Source: an uncultured Helicobacter sp. (lineage in GTDB: Bacteria; Campylobacterota; Campylobacteria; Campylobacterales; Helicobacteraceae). From it: a stretch of 30,820 bases of DNA. Made by a program: the position numbers and the translations under genes. Where the stretch lies: positions 1 through 30,820 of the forward strand of contig NZ_CALERY010000024.1 of assembly GCF_937906905.1 (NCBI RefSeq), written 5' to 3'. The notes under the pieces were generated by a model. That model saw nothing but the letters and a program-made list of their open reading frames with translations. It was not told the origin of the DNA and ran no database searches. Below are positions 16,404-24,827 of this stretch, in pieces. The first letter of the stretch is position 1. Every line of letters starts with the position of its first letter.

Positions 16404-17393
16404 TTATGGTGTGTAGATTCTGTGAAAAATCGCAAAGCGCGGAACCCCATTTCTTGTAAAGCCATAGTGTTTGTAGGTAATGATTGTGCCAAGTGGCGGG
16501 GGATTTTGCCGCTGCTCATCGCTAAAGCCACTGCCGATTTTAAAATGCAGGACTTTCTTCACGCTTTTTGGTGCTGTGGTGCTTTTGTTGGCTTTGTCTT
16601 GCTGGGATTGTGCAGGCGCAAACTCTTGCTCGCAGGTGATTGAGCCTAGCATACCGCGGTATTTTCCTTTGCCGGGGTTATGCGCGATGATTTTGCATTC
16701 AGCATCATCGTAGCGCTTGAGCTTTAGGGCATTGCTTGTGCGACCTCTCTCGTAGGGCGCAGCGTCTTTGCGTAGGACCAAGCCTTCAGCACCTTGTTTG
16801 GTGAGTGCATCAAGCAGGGCGAAAAGCTCTTTTTGGCTGTTGATTGGTGTTTGCTTGATGATAAGGATAGGCGTGTTGGGGTGTTGCTTAAGGTAGGATT
16901 CTAGCACGCTTAGGCGCTGGGTGAGTGTGCGAAAGTGTTTGGGCTGGCTAGATTCTGTGCTTACCCCTAATTGTCCCCCGGAATCTGGCACATCAAAAAC
17001 ATAGTAGCGCACCTTGCCCCAAGCGCTTTGTTGCCATGGTGCTAGATTGTTGGTTTTGCTTTGGGTGTGGGTTGAATCACAAGCGCAATCCTTGCATAAT
17101 GTGCTTGTGATACTCGCGACTTCCTCGAAGCTTCCGCGCTCAATCCATAGCTCCCCATCTAGCGCAAATGGCGGAAAATCCTTAATGAAGCATGCAGGCG
17201 GAGTGAGAATCTTACCACCACGCGTTTTTAGTGTTTTGCCATTCCAGATTCCACGCACGCCATCGAGCTTCTCGCTTACGAGAAATCCCTGCAAATCAGG
17301 GGGTGGGGACTTGTGGTAGTCAGTAAGGAGGAGAATAGTATCGCTGGCATGCAAGTGGCAGACTATAAAGAGTATGCCTAGAATCCAGCGCAA
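16404..17393 (-). CDS. ATP-dependent DNA ligase, exported (LigE-like)
   Basis: This is a minimal ATP-dependent ligase: adenylation plus OB domains and no extra domains. Motif I is SEKLDGVRG (Lys42 is the adenylated residue), with ALDGELWIERGSFE, EGLVLRKDAAPYERGR and the motif V-like NALKLKRYDDAE; the OB domain ends ITYKHYGFTRNGVPRFAIFHRI. I chose a TTG start at 17393. It has AAGGA seven bases upstream and gives an almost ideal signal peptide (RWILGILFIVCHLHA, then SD), whereas the open frame up to 17606 adds 71 residues without family likeness that overlap hisS. Signal-bearing ligases of this type (LigE) act in the periplasm and have been linked to DNA uptake or biofilm. The main chromosomal ligase, NAD-dependent LigA, would be elsewhere. 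It lies upstream of hemD. Start choice is moderate; enzyme class is firm. Confidence 0.88.
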   Translation of the reverse strand: MRWILGILFIVCHLHASDTILLLTDYHKSPPPDLQGFLVSEKLDGVRGIWNGKTLKTRGGKILTPPACFIKDFPPFALDGELWIERGSFEEVASITSTLCKDCACDSTHTQSKTNNLAPWQQSAWGKVRYYVFDVPDSGGQLGVSTESSQPKHFRTLTQRLSVLESYLKQHPNTPILIIKQTPINSQKELFALLDALTKQGAEGLVLRKDAAPYERGRTSNALKLKRYDDAECKIIAHNPGKGKYRGMLGSITCEQEFAPAQSQQDKANKSTTAPKSVKKVLHFKIGSGFSDEQRQNPPPLGTIITYKHYGFTRNGVPRFAIFHRIYTP

Positions 17394-17400
17394 AACATTA

Positions 17401-17405
17401 TCCTT
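17401..17405 (-). promoter_or_regulatory. Ribosome-binding site supporting the TTG start of the ligase
   Basis: AAGGA on the minus strand lies seven bases before the TTG at 17393. It is the only good ribosome site near the predicted signal peptide, and no ATG or GTG sits in frame at that point. Confidence 0.6.
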
Positions 17406-17598
17406 GCACAAAGCCTGCTTGTGGCAGGATTTGTGCGCTAGAGGCGGGGATTGTCTTGTGCTAAGTCGCTGGATTCTGGGATTTTTGATGAAAAATGGCT
17501 GCTTGTCAAAGGTAAGCGTGGAGATAAACCTAAGACACCTATCACATAAGTGAGTCAAAGACATTAGCGATTTTTCGCAAAAAGCTAAATTCCTGGCT

Positions 17599-18912
17599 CT
17601 AATCACGCATAATCTCTAAAGCTCTTAGGAAGCTTAAACTCTCTAGCTGCATGCCTGTGGTCATGTTTTTTAGCGTGAATGTATGGCTATTAAACTCACT
17701 CTCCCCGATGATGAGGCAGTATTCATGACCCTTGTTGTTGGCATAGGAGAGTTGCTTTTTAAGCTTTTGGGCTTCAGGATAGACTTCTGTGTAGATTCCG
17801 CTGCGGCGGAGCGATTCTGCGACTTTATGTGCAAAGCCGAAGTAGCCTTTGTCCATGCAGGCAATCAGCACCCGCGCGCTTGTGCTAGCTCCAAGTGTGA
17901 GTCCTAGCTCTTCAAGTGCTGCTAGCAGTCTATCAAGCCCGATACTCGCGCCCACACCACTTAGAGGCTCTTTGGAAAATGATTTTGTGAGATTATCGTA
18001 GCGCCCACCAGAGCAGACGCTACCGATGTTTTTGAGCCGATCAAGTGTGGTTTCATACACAATCCCTGTATAGTAGCCAAGCCCGCGCGCGATAGCTAAA
18101 TCGATACGCACCTTACTAGAATCCATTTCCAAATGCTTGAGAATCTCAAACATCGCTTCAAGCTCTTCTAAACCTTTTTTCAGCTGGGCATTCCAGTCTT
18201 TCATATACGCCACAGAGTCCAAAAACTCCTCGATACTCACCACTTGACGCATGGTGATGATATGGAGCACTTCATCGATTTTTTCTGCTGGCATGAGTGA
18301 GGCTAGCTCCTGTGCCACACCTTCTGTGCCGATTTTATCAAGCTTATCGATAGCGCGCAAGAAGCTCTCCACCTCTGTAATCCCAAAATGCTCGCAAATC
18401 CCATTTAAGATACTTCGGTGATTGACCCAGATGGTGAATTCGTGGATTTCAAGCGCTGCAAGCGAAGCATAGATGACTTGGATAATCTCCGCATCACATG
18501 CGATAGAATCACTCCCAATAAAATCAAAATCACACTGAGTAAATTCCCGATACCGCCCACGCTGCGCCCTCTCTCCGCGGAATACATTCCCAATCGCAAA
18601 GCGTTTAAATGGCAGATCAAGCTCGTTGCGATATTGGGAGATGAAGCGTGCAAGTGGGACGGTCTGGTCAAATCGCAGCACCACATCGCGCCCTCCATGA
18701 TCTTTGAAGCGATAAAGCTCTTTTTGGATTTCATCGCTGCCGTGCTTGATGAGGATATCGGCGTATTCTAGGTGAGGGGTCTCAATGGGCGCGAAGCCAA
18801 AGCTCTCAAATACGCCTGAAAGGCGTTGCAGGAGCTTTTCTTTAGCCATGGCTTCTCTAGGGAGTCTATCGCGAAATCCACTTAGTGTGCGCGGGGTGAT
18901 GAGGTCTGCCAT
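17599..18912 (-). CDS. hisS: Histidyl-tRNA synthetase
   Basis: This class II aminoacyl-tRNA synthetase charges tRNA-His. The 437-residue protein has the class motifs: LRFDQTVPLARFISQY (motif 2 lead), FRGERAQRGRYREF, the histidine-specific ARGLGYYTGIVYE and CSGGRYDNL signatures, and motif 3 in GVGASIGLDRLL. A C-terminal anticodon-binding domain follows (about residues 345-437). ATG at 18912 with GGAGAG upstream. It is divergent from waaF. The ligase gene starts 205 bases after its stop; that gap holds no gene I can support. Length and motifs are normal. Confidence 0.97.
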   Translation of the reverse strand: MADLITPRTLSGFRDRLPREAMAKEKLLQRLSGVFESFGFAPIETPHLEYADILIKHGSDEIQKELYRFKDHGGRDVVLRFDQTVPLARFISQYRNELDLPFKRFAIGNVFRGERAQRGRYREFTQCDFDFIGSDSIACDAEIIQVIYASLAALEIHEFTIWVNHRSILNGICEHFGITEVESFLRAIDKLDKIGTEGVAQELASLMPAEKIDEVLHIITMRQVVSIEEFLDSVAYMKDWNAQLKKGLEELEAMFEILKHLEMDSSKVRIDLAIARGLGYYTGIVYETTLDRLKNIGSVCSGGRYDNLTKSFSKEPLSGVGASIGLDRLLAALEELGLTLGASTSARVLIACMDKGYFGFAHKVAESLRRSGIYTEVYPEAQKLKKQLSYANNKGHEYCLIIGESEFNSHTFTLKNMTTGMQLESLSFLRALEIMRD

Positions 18913-18940
18913 TTCTCTCTCCAGAATCTAAAATGGCGCG

Positions 18941-18946
18941 ATATTA
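18941..18946 (-). promoter_or_regulatory. Candidate -10 box for hisS
   Basis: On the minus strand TAATAT follows TTG and lies 28 bases before the hisS ATG, with the ribosome site GGAGAG in between. Assigned on position and similarity to TATAAT only. Confidence 0.35.
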
Positions 18947-19005
18947 CAACAAAGTTGCTAAAATTATCATTTAAGCCTTGCGTCATAGATTCTGCTACAT
19001 TGCCT

Positions 19006-19011
19006 TATATC
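19006..19011 (+). promoter_or_regulatory. Candidate -10 box for waaF
   Basis: TATATC lies 22 bases before the waaF ATG, with GGAG in the short leader. With the opposite candidate for hisS it fits a divergent promoter region in 18913-19033. No -35 is recognisable. Confidence 0.35.
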
Positions 19012-19033
19012 CCAAGTCTAGGAGTATTCTCTC

Positions 19034-20299
19034 ATGCAGTCCCCAGAGAGCCCAGAATCCATTGTAAGCACATCAAGCCTCCCACAAGCACCTATAATCC
19101 TGCTACGCTTGCCAAACTGGCTGGGTGATGGGGTGATGAGCACGCCATGCCTAGAGCTGCTATTCTCGCATTTTCCGCAGGCTAGAATCTATCTCGCTGC
19201 TCCGCGTGCAGTGCTGGAGCTTTTTGCTAACGATAGGCGGATTGCAGGGGTATTTATCGATGAGAGTAAGCGCTCTGGAGGCGGTGTGAGAATTCTAGGG
19301 CGATTTGGCGCGACTTGCGCATTTGGGCGTGAGATACGCACCGCAATCAAGCATGCAGAGCAAGGGCGCGAGATTGATATTGCCATTACACTGACAAATC
19401 GGTTTTTCTCCGCGCTTTTGCTCTATGCAAGTGGTGCGCGTATGTGTATAGGCTACACAAAAGGTATAGGCAAAACTCTAGGTAAGGCACTACTCACCCA
19501 CCCGCTCCCTCGTCCTAAAGGGATACATCAGGTCGCAAGCTATGCAAATCTGCTCTCGCCCATTATTTCATCGGGGTTATCACTAGATTCTCATGCGATT
19601 CCGCCGTTATGCCTACATGCCCAATGCTTAGATTCTCATACGCCAGAATCTAATGTGGATTCTAGGGATTTATCTCGTATAGGGCTAAACCCGGGCGCTG
19701 CGTATGGAAGCGCGAAATGCTGGGAGCCTCGCTATTTTGCCAGGCTTGCTGCGCATTTGGCAGGGCAGGGTAAGCAAGTCGTGCTCTATGGTGTGGCTGG
19801 CGATAGTGAGCTTGCAGAGGAGATTATCAACCAAGCTAAAGCGCTTTATACGCAGACACACAAGGAGAATCCACCAAGCGAGCGCTTCATCAACGCTTGT
19901 GGGAAAACAAGCATTCAATCACTCATGAGCCAAATGAGCGAGCTTTCAGCATTTATCACAAATGATAGCGGCTCCATGCACATTGCCGCCGCGCTTGGCG
20001 TGCCTACACTTGCGCTTTTTGGTCCCACAAATAGCAGTGAGACATCGCCCTGGAAAGCCCCAAATGCTAGAATCCTAAGCATTTACGCCCCATGCGCCCC
20101 ATGCAAAAAGCGCACTTGCCCTATTCCTGCAAACAACCCAGACCACCACCGCTGTATGCGTGATCTCACACCAGAAATTGTGCTAGATGCACTAGAATCC
20201 TTGCTGCGCGACTTTTCATCTATGCCAGCACACCAAGCCGCATTTCCCCCACTCTCATCGCTTCAATCTTGTCCTAAAGGAGCCATACATGCTACTTGA
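19034..20299 (+). CDS. waaF: ADP-heptose:LPS heptosyltransferase II
   Basis: This GT9-family enzyme adds the second heptose to the lipopolysaccharide inner core at the cytoplasmic face of the inner membrane. The 421-residue protein has a 20-residue polar N-terminal extension, then IILLRLPNWLGDGVMSTPCL (21-40), the family's typical start. NPGAAYGSAKCW is the donor-binding region, and FITNDSGSMHIAAALG and LALFGPTNSSETSPW are C-terminal landmarks. An insertion rich in Asp-Ser and His (about residues 181-215) precedes NPGAAYGSAKCW and is coded by five copies or variants of the repeated word. ATG at 19034 with GGAG upstream. The 3' end overlaps the flavin reductase gene by 11 bases, and its codons supply that gene's AAAGGAG ribosome site. 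Confidence 0.93.
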   Translation: MQSPESPESIVSTSSLPQAPIILLRLPNWLGDGVMSTPCLELLFSHFPQARIYLAAPRAVLELFANDRRIAGVFIDESKRSGGGVRILGRFGATCAFGREIRTAIKHAEQGREIDIAITLTNRFFSALLLYASGARMCIGYTKGIGKTLGKALLTHPLPRPKGIHQVASYANLLSPIISSGLSLDSHAIPPLCLHAQCLDSHTPESNVDSRDLSRIGLNPGAAYGSAKCWEPRYFARLAAHLAGQGKQVVLYGVAGDSELAEEIINQAKALYTQTHKENPPSERFINACGKTSIQSLMSQMSELSAFITNDSGSMHIAAALGVPTLALFGPTNSSETSPWKAPNARILSIYAPCAPCKKRTCPIPANNPDHHRCMRDLTPEIVLDALESLLRDFSSMPAHQAAFPPLSSLQSCPKGAIHAT

Positions 20300-20918
20300 T
20301 TTCTCTACGCAAGGCGCACTTAGCAAATATCGCCTCCTTAGCAACACAATTACCCCGCGCCCAATCGCGTGGATTAGCACTATAAGTGAGCGCGGCACAA
20401 GCAATCTTGCACCTTTTAGCTTTTTTGGTGTGGTGAGTTCAAACCCTGTAGTTTTCTCGCTGTGTATAGGCACTAAAAGTGATGGTAGCCCCAAAGACAC
20501 GCTTACCAATCTTCTCTCCACTTGCAAGGCGACGATTAGCTTTGTCATGGTGGATTTTCTGCCACTGCTTGAGCGAACTGCTAGCGAGCTGCCTTATGAT
20601 AGCAGCGAAGCGAGCGCGTTTTCTATCCCGCTACTTAGCGTGCATAGAGACTATCCGCCTATCGTGCAGGGTGTGAAAGTGGCGTATTTCTGCGAGCTGC
20701 TTGAGTGTAGGAGCTTTGGTGTGAGAGAGAATGGCGATGAGAGTGCCTTGGGTGGTATGGGCGGCAGCGGAGAAAGCACAATATTTCTTGAAGCGAAATC
20801 CTGTTTTGTTGATGATGCGCTTTACCAGGAGGATTTGCGCTTTTTGCCTCCACATGTTGGACGAGTGGGGAAATTCTACCTGCAAGTGAGTGAGCTTATC
20901 GACCCTGCGATTGAGTAG
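20289..20918 (+). CDS. Flavin reductase family protein (FMN-binding split barrel)
   Basis: The 209-residue protein shows the pattern of the flavin-reductase-like domain. ITPRPIAWIST (21-31) and SNLAPFSFFGVVSSNPVVFS (39-58) form the FMN-binding N-terminus, followed by KDTLTNLLST and a C-terminal VGRVGKFYLQV. Relatives bind FMN and use NAD(P)H, either as the reductase partner of a monooxygenase or alone; the partner and substrate here cannot be read. The ATG at 20289 overlaps the end of waaF, so translation is probably coupled, though a functional link with LPS synthesis is not evident. A stretch near residues 143-158 (ENGDESALGGMGGSGES) is Gly/Ser-rich and likely a loop. The gene ends 100 bases before tolC. 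Confidence 0.85.
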   Translation: MLLDFSTQGALSKYRLLSNTITPRPIAWISTISERGTSNLAPFSFFGVVSSNPVVFSLCIGTKSDGSPKDTLTNLLSTCKATISFVMVDFLPLLERTASELPYDSSEASAFSIPLLSVHRDYPPIVQGVKVAYFCELLECRSFGVRENGDESALGGMGGSGESTIFLEAKSCFVDDALYQEDLRFLPPHVGRVGKFYLQVSELIDPAIE

Positions 20919-20984
20919 GGTTGCTCATTAGGCTGGGCTACTAGCGATTTTAAGCACTATTCGAGCTAGAATCTAAAGATATGC

Positions 20985-20990
20985 TAAGAT
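20985..20990 (+). promoter_or_regulatory. Candidate extended -10 box for the efflux block
   Basis: TGC followed by TAAGAT lies 28 bases before the TolC-like start, the only such element in the 100-base gap after the flavin reductase. It would drive the tolC-hlyD-permease genes. Weak evidence. Confidence 0.3.
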
Positions 20991-21018
20991 ACGCTTATTT
21001 TATAGGAGTGGTTGGTTG

Positions 21019-22461
21019 ATGAAGCGGTTTATAGTGGGTGTGGTGTTTTGGTTTGCACTATCTCTGCATGCAGCATTACTGCCAGATGATGCGCCTTTAG
21101 AGAGACATGGAGGCAGTCTTCCAAGAGTGGCGGCGACAGAATCTAGCGCTTCGAGCCCCACCAAAGATTCTGCGCAAATTATGCGATTCCAAGAGGCTTA
21201 TGCTCTACTTTTGGAGCAAAGCGAAGCGATAAAGGCTCAAAGCTACGCGCTTGATCGCGCCAAGACACTAGCACTGGGTGCGAAGCTTAGCTTTTTGCCA
21301 GAGATTAGTGCCAGTGCGCTGTATCTACATGTCGATAAGCCAATCCAAGAAAAACTTCCCATAGATTCTAGTGCAATCCCGCCAAATCTCGCGCCTATGC
21401 TTACTCCGCTTAGCCAGCCAATTGTGCTGCTTGATCAAAATATCATCATCGGCGCAATTACACTTATCTATCCACTTTATACTGGAGGAGCGAGAGTGCA
21501 AGGGATAAAGCTCGCTACAATCGCGCACAAAGATGCCCAAGAAGCCCTGCGGCTAAAGAAGCTTGCAAGCTTTGAGGAGCTGGCAAATGTGTATTATGGT
21601 GCAGTGCTTGCACGCAATATTGAGCATGTGCTAGAATCCAGCCAGCACTCGGCAAACACGCACTACCAAAATGCTCTAGCTCTCGAGAAAGCTGCGCAGA
21701 TCGCACACCTAGAAGTGCTCTCTGCTCTTGTAGGCTTAGATAAAGCCAATAACGCCTTGAAGCAAGCCCATGACACCTCTGCTATCGCCCAGCTTACGCT
21801 AGATTCTGCGCTTAAAGGTGAGATCACGCCTATCCCATCTCTTGAGCTTAGCCTAAAACCACTGCCCCCAGAAGAGCATTTCGTGGAAAAAACACTCGCA
21901 AGTTATCCTGCTCTGCGCTCGCTTGAGCTAAAGATCGCAAGCGCTAAAAGTGCTAAAACCTTGGCTCTTGCGCCATTTCTCCCGCAGATAGTGGCATTTG
22001 GCGGTGCGTATGCAAATAATGCCAATCATGCACTCATCATGCGTGCTATCCCTACCTGGAATCTAGGGCTTGCGGCAAATCTCTCGCTTATCTCTCCTCA
22101 TGCGCGCGTGCAGAAATACCAGGCTGCCAAGCTCACCCAGCTAGAAGCCCAGAGTCTCGCTGCGCAGGCACGCGAGGATATGAGCTTGCTTGTGCGGAAA
22201 ACTTATAGACAGGCTGTAAGTGCGCAAGAAGAATACCAAAGCGCTCGCCACTCCATTGATCTAGCAAGCGAGAATCTCAAGCTCCAGCAGCATGCTTTTA
22301 GGCAGGGGCTTGCTACCAGTGTGCAAGTGCTTGATGCACAAAATGCCCTACAAAGCGCGCAAGTCCAGCAGCAGACAAATGCGTTTAAAGCCATTATTGC
22401 ACTAGCGAGGCTGTATGCGCTAAGTGATAGTGTGGAGGAGTTTTATGGGCTGGTGCGATAG
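21019..22461 (+). CDS. TolC-family outer-membrane efflux protein
   Basis: This is an outer-membrane channel of a tripartite exporter. The protein has 480 residues with a signal peptide (MKRFIVGVVFWFALSLHA). Two similar long alpha-helical halves follow, with heptad-rich stretches (AYALLLEQSEAIKAQSYAL; SARHSIDLASENLKLQQHAF) and the TolC-like features LIYPLYTGGARVQG and GLATSVQVLDAQNALQSAQ. Its block resembles H. pylori HP1489-HP1486 in content and order. Start is ambiguous: a TTG at 21016 sits 7 bases from AGGAG and the adjacent ATG at 21019 sits 10 bases from it; I prefer the ATG and the products differ by one residue. The hlyD gene follows after 102 bases. Exported substrate unknown. Confidence 0.9.
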   Translation: MKRFIVGVVFWFALSLHAALLPDDAPLERHGGSLPRVAATESSASSPTKDSAQIMRFQEAYALLLEQSEAIKAQSYALDRAKTLALGAKLSFLPEISASALYLHVDKPIQEKLPIDSSAIPPNLAPMLTPLSQPIVLLDQNIIIGAITLIYPLYTGGARVQGIKLATIAHKDAQEALRLKKLASFEELANVYYGAVLARNIEHVLESSQHSANTHYQNALALEKAAQIAHLEVLSALVGLDKANNALKQAHDTSAIAQLTLDSALKGEITPIPSLELSLKPLPPEEHFVEKTLASYPALRSLELKIASAKSAKTLALAPFLPQIVAFGGAYANNANHALIMRAIPTWNLGLAANLSLISPHARVQKYQAAKLTQLEAQSLAAQAREDMSLLVRKTYRQAVSAQEEYQSARHSIDLASENLKLQQHAFRQGLATSVQVLDAQNALQSAQVQQQTNAFKAIIALARLYALSDSVEEFYGLVR

Positions 22462-22563
22462 GTGTGGGGTGGATTTAGCTTTGGGCTAGAATCCAGTAGT
22501 TGTAATGAATAAAGAGACAAAAAAGCTTTTAGATTCTGGTAAAAACTACAAAAGGAGACTACT

Positions 22564-23574
22564 ATGAAACGCTATGTGGAGATTGGCTTTATCGCTGCAC
22601 TCGTGGTGGTGCTAGGGATTTGGCTGGGGGTGAGCTTTTATAAAGCGTATCGTCCAGCCCCCCAAATGCTTCAGGGACAAATCCAAGCTAAACAATATAG
22701 CGTGAGCTCCAAGCTCGCTGGGCGTGTGGGGAGTATCCTAGTTAAGCGCGGTGATATGGTAAAAAAGGGCGATCTCATCTTCACAATCAATTCTCCAGAG
22801 GTGGAAGCCAAGCTCCAGCAAGCGCAAGCTGGCTATGAAGCGGCAAAAGCCCTATCAGAGGAGGCGCATAAGGGTGCCAGGGCGGAAACAATCATCTCTG
22901 CGCGCGATATTTATCAAAGTGCCAAAGCCATGCGCGAGCTGACAGAAAAAACTTACAAACGCACCCAAGAGCTCTATGATAATGGTGTGGTGAGTTTGCA
23001 GCGACGCGATGAAGCATTTACTGCATTTGAGAATGCCAAATACTCCGAAAATACCGCTCTCCAGCAGTATAAAATTGCCCTAGATGGTGCGAGCAAAGAG
23101 ACCAAAATCGCCGCCAAGCAAAAAGAAATCGCCGCAGCAGGGCAGGTAAGCGAAGTGGAAGCCTATATCCATGATATGCAAGCCTATGCCCCAGCCACCG
23201 CAGAAGTGAGCAATATCCTGATCCAAGAGGGCGAGCTAAGTCCTAGTGGATTCCCTGTGGTTATGCTTGTGGATAATCGCCAAGCATGGCTCAATCTTAG
23301 CGTGAGTGAGGAATATCTACCATATTTCAAGCTTGGCAGTGAGTTTAGCGCCTATCTCCCAGCCTTGCGCAAACATGTGCGATTTAAAGTGCGCTATGTT
23401 TCAGCTATGGGGGATTTTGCTACTTGGAGGGCGACTTCAAGCTCAAAGGGATATGATTTGCGAAGCTTTGAGATAGAAGCCCAGCCCCTTGATGCTCTTG
23501 ATGAGCTTCGTGTAGGCTTTAGCGCGATTGTAGAGATTGAAAGCCTTGCTAAAAATTCCGCACCCGCACGCTAG
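22564..23574 (+). CDS. HlyD-family periplasmic adaptor (membrane fusion protein)
   Basis: This adaptor should join the inner-membrane permeases to the TolC-like channel. The 336-residue protein has one N-terminal membrane anchor (about 7-27). A split lipoyl/barrel-sandwich domain follows (SVSSKLAGRVGSILVKRGD and KKGDLIFTINSPEVEAKL, about 46-84), then a coiled-coil hairpin (about 75-195, Ala/Glu/Lys-rich), the second lipoyl half (YAPATAEVSNILIQEGEL) and a beta-barrel (AWLNLSVSEEYLPYF). ATG at 22564 has AAAGGAG upstream. The stop codon TAG is inside a perfect CTAGATTCTAG (23571-23581), and the first permease begins 20 bases later. Similar to H. pylori HP1488 in type and neighbourhood. Confidence 0.92.
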   Translation: MKRYVEIGFIAALVVVLGIWLGVSFYKAYRPAPQMLQGQIQAKQYSVSSKLAGRVGSILVKRGDMVKKGDLIFTINSPEVEAKLQQAQAGYEAAKALSEEAHKGARAETIISARDIYQSAKAMRELTEKTYKRTQELYDNGVVSLQRRDEAFTAFENAKYSENTALQQYKIALDGASKETKIAAKQKEIAAAGQVSEVEAYIHDMQAYAPATAEVSNILIQEGELSPSGFPVVMLVDNRQAWLNLSVSEEYLPYFKLGSEFSAYLPALRKHVRFKVRYVSAMGDFATWRATSSSKGYDLRSFEIEAQPLDALDELRVGFSAIVEIESLAKNSAPAR

Positions 23575-23594
23575 ATTCTAGGATTTTACTCTCC

Positions 23595-24827
23595 ATGATT
23601 CTCGCAAACGCGTTCCTAGCCAAAGTAGCTAAAAAACTCCGCCAGCTGTGGCGCTATCTCTGGCGACACAAGGTGCTGGTGCTGATATTTTTCGCATTGC
23701 CATTGCTGCTGGCGTGGTTTATCTATGCAGTATTCTATGCTTCCTTGCCTAGAGAGCTGCCCATTGGCGTGGTGGATTTTGACAAAACACCTTCAAGCAA
23801 ACAAGCGCTTTTTATGGTGGATTCTGCGCCAGCGGTGCAGATCATGCGTGAGTATAGTAGTATCAGCGAGGCGAAATCCGATCTTGCCATGACGAGAATC
23901 TATGCGCTACTTATTATCCCAGAATCCTATGAGGCACATTTGAAGCGCGGCATTGAAGCGAAACTCACACTCTACTACAACGCGCAGTTTGTGCTTATAG
24001 GCAAGGCAATCGCAAGTGCCATGACTCAAGTGGTCGGCACGCTTAATGCCAAGCAATGGAGTGCAAAAAATCTCGTGCATGATGAGAATCTAACCCTAGC
24101 CATCAGCAAGTCCCTGCCGATATTCTCGCAGATTATCCCGCTGTATAACTCCAGCAACAATTACACGCAGTTTATGCTAACACTGCTACTGCCCTGTATG
24201 CTCCAGATTCTAAGCGCGCTTGGCATGATCCACTTGCTAAAATCCCCGCCTACAAACGCTGTGAGCCTGCTTGCGCGGTATTTGTTTGTAACGCTAGTGT
24301 TTGGATTCTGGGGGTTATGTATGCTTGTGCTGCTGCGTGATTTGGGCTATGAGGTGCGCGGGAGCTTTGGGCTACTTTGTGTCGGTGTGCTACTGCTCCT
24401 GGCATGTGTGAATGCGGTGGTGGTGTTTGTGCAAAGTGTGCTGCTTGATATGAAAAAGGCTATTGGCTTTCTAGCGATTTATACGGCACCATCATTAGCA
24501 TTTGCGGGTGTTACCTATCCGCAGGCTTCAATGAATGCACTCGCACTTTTTTGGAGTAAATTCCTGCCGATCTCCTACTACATGCAGCTCTATATCCAGC
24601 AAGCAAACTATGGTGGCACAATCGCTGGTGCGCTGGCGATTATGGGAGAAATGCTGTGGTTTTTGCTATTTCTAGCGCTTGGAGGCATGCTCTATCATCT
24701 GCGTGTGTTTAATAAATCAAGCACAACAGATTCTATACGAGAATCCTTAGATTCTCATGCGCTCTCCACACCAGAATCTAAAGCCCCGCTACAATCCAAA
24801 GCCATGTCGGCAGAGGTGGCACAATGA
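23595..24827 (+). CDS. ABC-2 type permease, first of pair
   Basis: This inner-membrane protein of 410 residues has the ABC-2 exporter layout. There is a membrane segment at about 28-48 (VLVLIFFALPLLLAWFIYAV), a large periplasmic domain (LPIGVVDFDKTPSSKQAL to about 185) and a cluster of five hydrophobic segments from about 190 to 370. Family features include the LPIGVVDFD start of the extracytoplasmic domain, as in YhhJ/YbhR-like permeases. The soluble tail (about 375-410) is Ser/Glu-rich and coded by a cluster of the repeated word. The ribosome site is weak (AGGA). Its end overlaps the next permease by 4 bases (ATGA). No ATP-binding subunit lies in the block. Likely forms a heterodimer with the next gene product. 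Confidence 0.88.
   Translation: MILANAFLAKVAKKLRQLWRYLWRHKVLVLIFFALPLLLAWFIYAVFYASLPRELPIGVVDFDKTPSSKQALFMVDSAPAVQIMREYSSISEAKSDLAMTRIYALLIIPESYEAHLKRGIEAKLTLYYNAQFVLIGKAIASAMTQVVGTLNAKQWSAKNLVHDENLTLAISKSLPIFSQIIPLYNSSNNYTQFMLTLLLPCMLQILSALGMIHLLKSPPTNAVSLLARYLFVTLVFGFWGLCMLVLLRDLGYEVRGSFGLLCVGVLLLLACVNAVVVFVQSVLLDMKKAIGFLAIYTAPSLAFAGVTYPQASMNALALFWSKFLPISYYMQLYIQQANYGGTIAGALAIMGEMLWFLLFLALGGMLYHLRVFNKSSTTDSIRESLDSHALSTPESKAPLQSKAMSAEVAQ

Noticed and set aside
16385..16531. N-terminal extension of HemD
   Set aside because: It overlaps the ligase coding region and precedes a well-placed ribosome site and ATG at 16384.
17394..17606. N-terminal extension of the DNA ligase
   Set aside because: It overlaps hisS, lacks family likeness and has no convincing ribosome site, whereas the TTG at 17393 gives a good signal peptide.
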